From: Spirochaetia bacterium UBA5763
GTDB lineage: Bacteria > Spirochaetota > UBA4802 > UBA5550
Direction: 5' to 3'
Length of the DNA stretch: 64,000 nucleotides
Assembly: GCA_002418835.1 (NCBI GenBank)
Contig: DIEX01000011.1
Span: 62,001-126,000 of the forward strand
A model generated the notes under the pieces. The model worked only from the letters and a program-made list of their open reading frames with translations. It did not search any database and was not told the DNA's origin. This document shows, piece by piece, positions 63,800-64,000 of the stretch (the stretch's first letter is position 1; every line of letters starts with the position of its first letter). Made by a program: the position numbers and the translations under genes.

Positions 63800-64000
63800 T
63801 TATAGAGCTGCGGCATTCAGAATACACTCCACAGCTTTCGGTATTGATTTTTTTACCGAATCTGTTATGCCGATATCGAATGAATTATAATCTTCCGGAA
63901 CGATACCAATAATCTCAATTTCCGGAGACTCCCCCATCAGCATAAGCATGTTAATTATTTTTTTTACTCCCACGTCATGAAGAGAAAGCTTGTTATTGCA
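63800..64000 (-). CDS. [NiFe] hydrogenase maturation protease (5' part outside window)
   Basis: The last 66 codons of a HyaD/HybD-type endopeptidase that trims the C-terminus of the large subunit after nickel insertion. Visible are the LHDVGVKKIINML segment, then EIEIIGIVPEDYNSFDIGITDSV, here given in part as IIGIVPEDY, and the helix PKAVECIL, which are typical of the family's second half. It lies upstream of the structural genes with a 147-bp gap. The catalytic nickel-binding Glu and Asp are outside the window. Confidence 0.8.
   Translation of the reverse strand, partial: CNNKLSLHDVGVKKIINMLMLMGESPEIEIIGIVPEDYNSFDIGITDSVKKSIPKAVECILNAAAL

Noticed and set aside
1..64000. CRISPR array, tRNA, rRNA, prophage or integron
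   Set aside because: No regularly spaced direct repeats, cloverleaf sequences, phage genes or integrase were seen on reading both strands by eye; a tRNA scan would settle the RNA part.

Overview
The window is about 43% GC and comes from a diderm bacterium. It encodes lipoproteins, outer-membrane beta-barrel proteins, a Tat-exported hydrogenase and penicillin-binding protein 1A. A V-type ATPase, a FecR/adenylate-cyclase operon, 7TM-AraC regulators and large PAS hybrid kinases together look most like a free-living, probably anaerobic spirochaete (Spirochaetota). That placement is inference; the window has no rRNA, tRNA or other marker gene. No CRISPR array, prophage or rRNA was seen. Coding density is high and genes on both strands alternate in short operons.

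Layout. 1-2660 (-): start of a V-type ATPase operon (stalk subunit, C, I). 2823-4146 (+): ECF sigma factor with a Cys tail plus a ferritin-like protein. 4496-7732 (+): PAS hybrid kinase. 7733-14147 (-): 7TM-AraC regulator, MoaD, tungsten-type aldehyde:ferredoxin oxidoreductase, an iron-ADH paralogue that has lost its metal site, an SCP2-like protein and an intact iron-ADH, which read as one alcohol/aldehyde oxidation module. 14323-16968 (+): Cache/PAS hybrid kinase. 17017-23597: mostly exported proteins, a second 7TM-AraC regulator and a FecR lipoprotein. 23823-25844 (-): chemoreceptor. 26076-32831: small Cys protein, PatB-type lyase, PBP1A, zinc-ribbon membrane protein, two cupins. 32935-35349 (+): an ECF-promoter-driven operon of Spy/CnrX-like periplasmic proteins, an ECF sigma and a one-TM partner. 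35339-40870 (-): NrdD-like mini-protein, sensor kinase, SNF2 helicase. 40975-43540: RAYT transposase and GGGTCAGAGC repeats around bacterioferritin and threonine aldolase. 43541-53836: RlmI-type methyltransferase, PutP symporter, SDR, acyl-CoA dehydrogenase, CoA-transferase/GNAT fusion and acyl-CoA ligase. 54047-60606 (-): four overlapping genes, Ig-like protein, adenylate cyclase, FecR/FN3 protein and barrel protein. 61112-64000 (-): [NiFe] hydrogenase large and small subunits and maturation protease.

How it fits together. The metabolic genes point to anaerobic oxidation of alcohols, aldehydes and acyl-CoAs, with electrons passing to ferredoxin and with H2 exchange by a periplasmic hydrogenase. 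The rest is dominated by sensing: three orphan kinases, a chemoreceptor, an adenylate cyclase and two ECF sigma systems. The most notable items are the CnrYXH-like operon with its own ECF promoter, the metal-site-less ADH paralogue inside the AOR operon, the adenylate cyclase/envelope operon, the free-standing NrdD-like glycyl-radical motif protein, and the RAYT with its repeat family.
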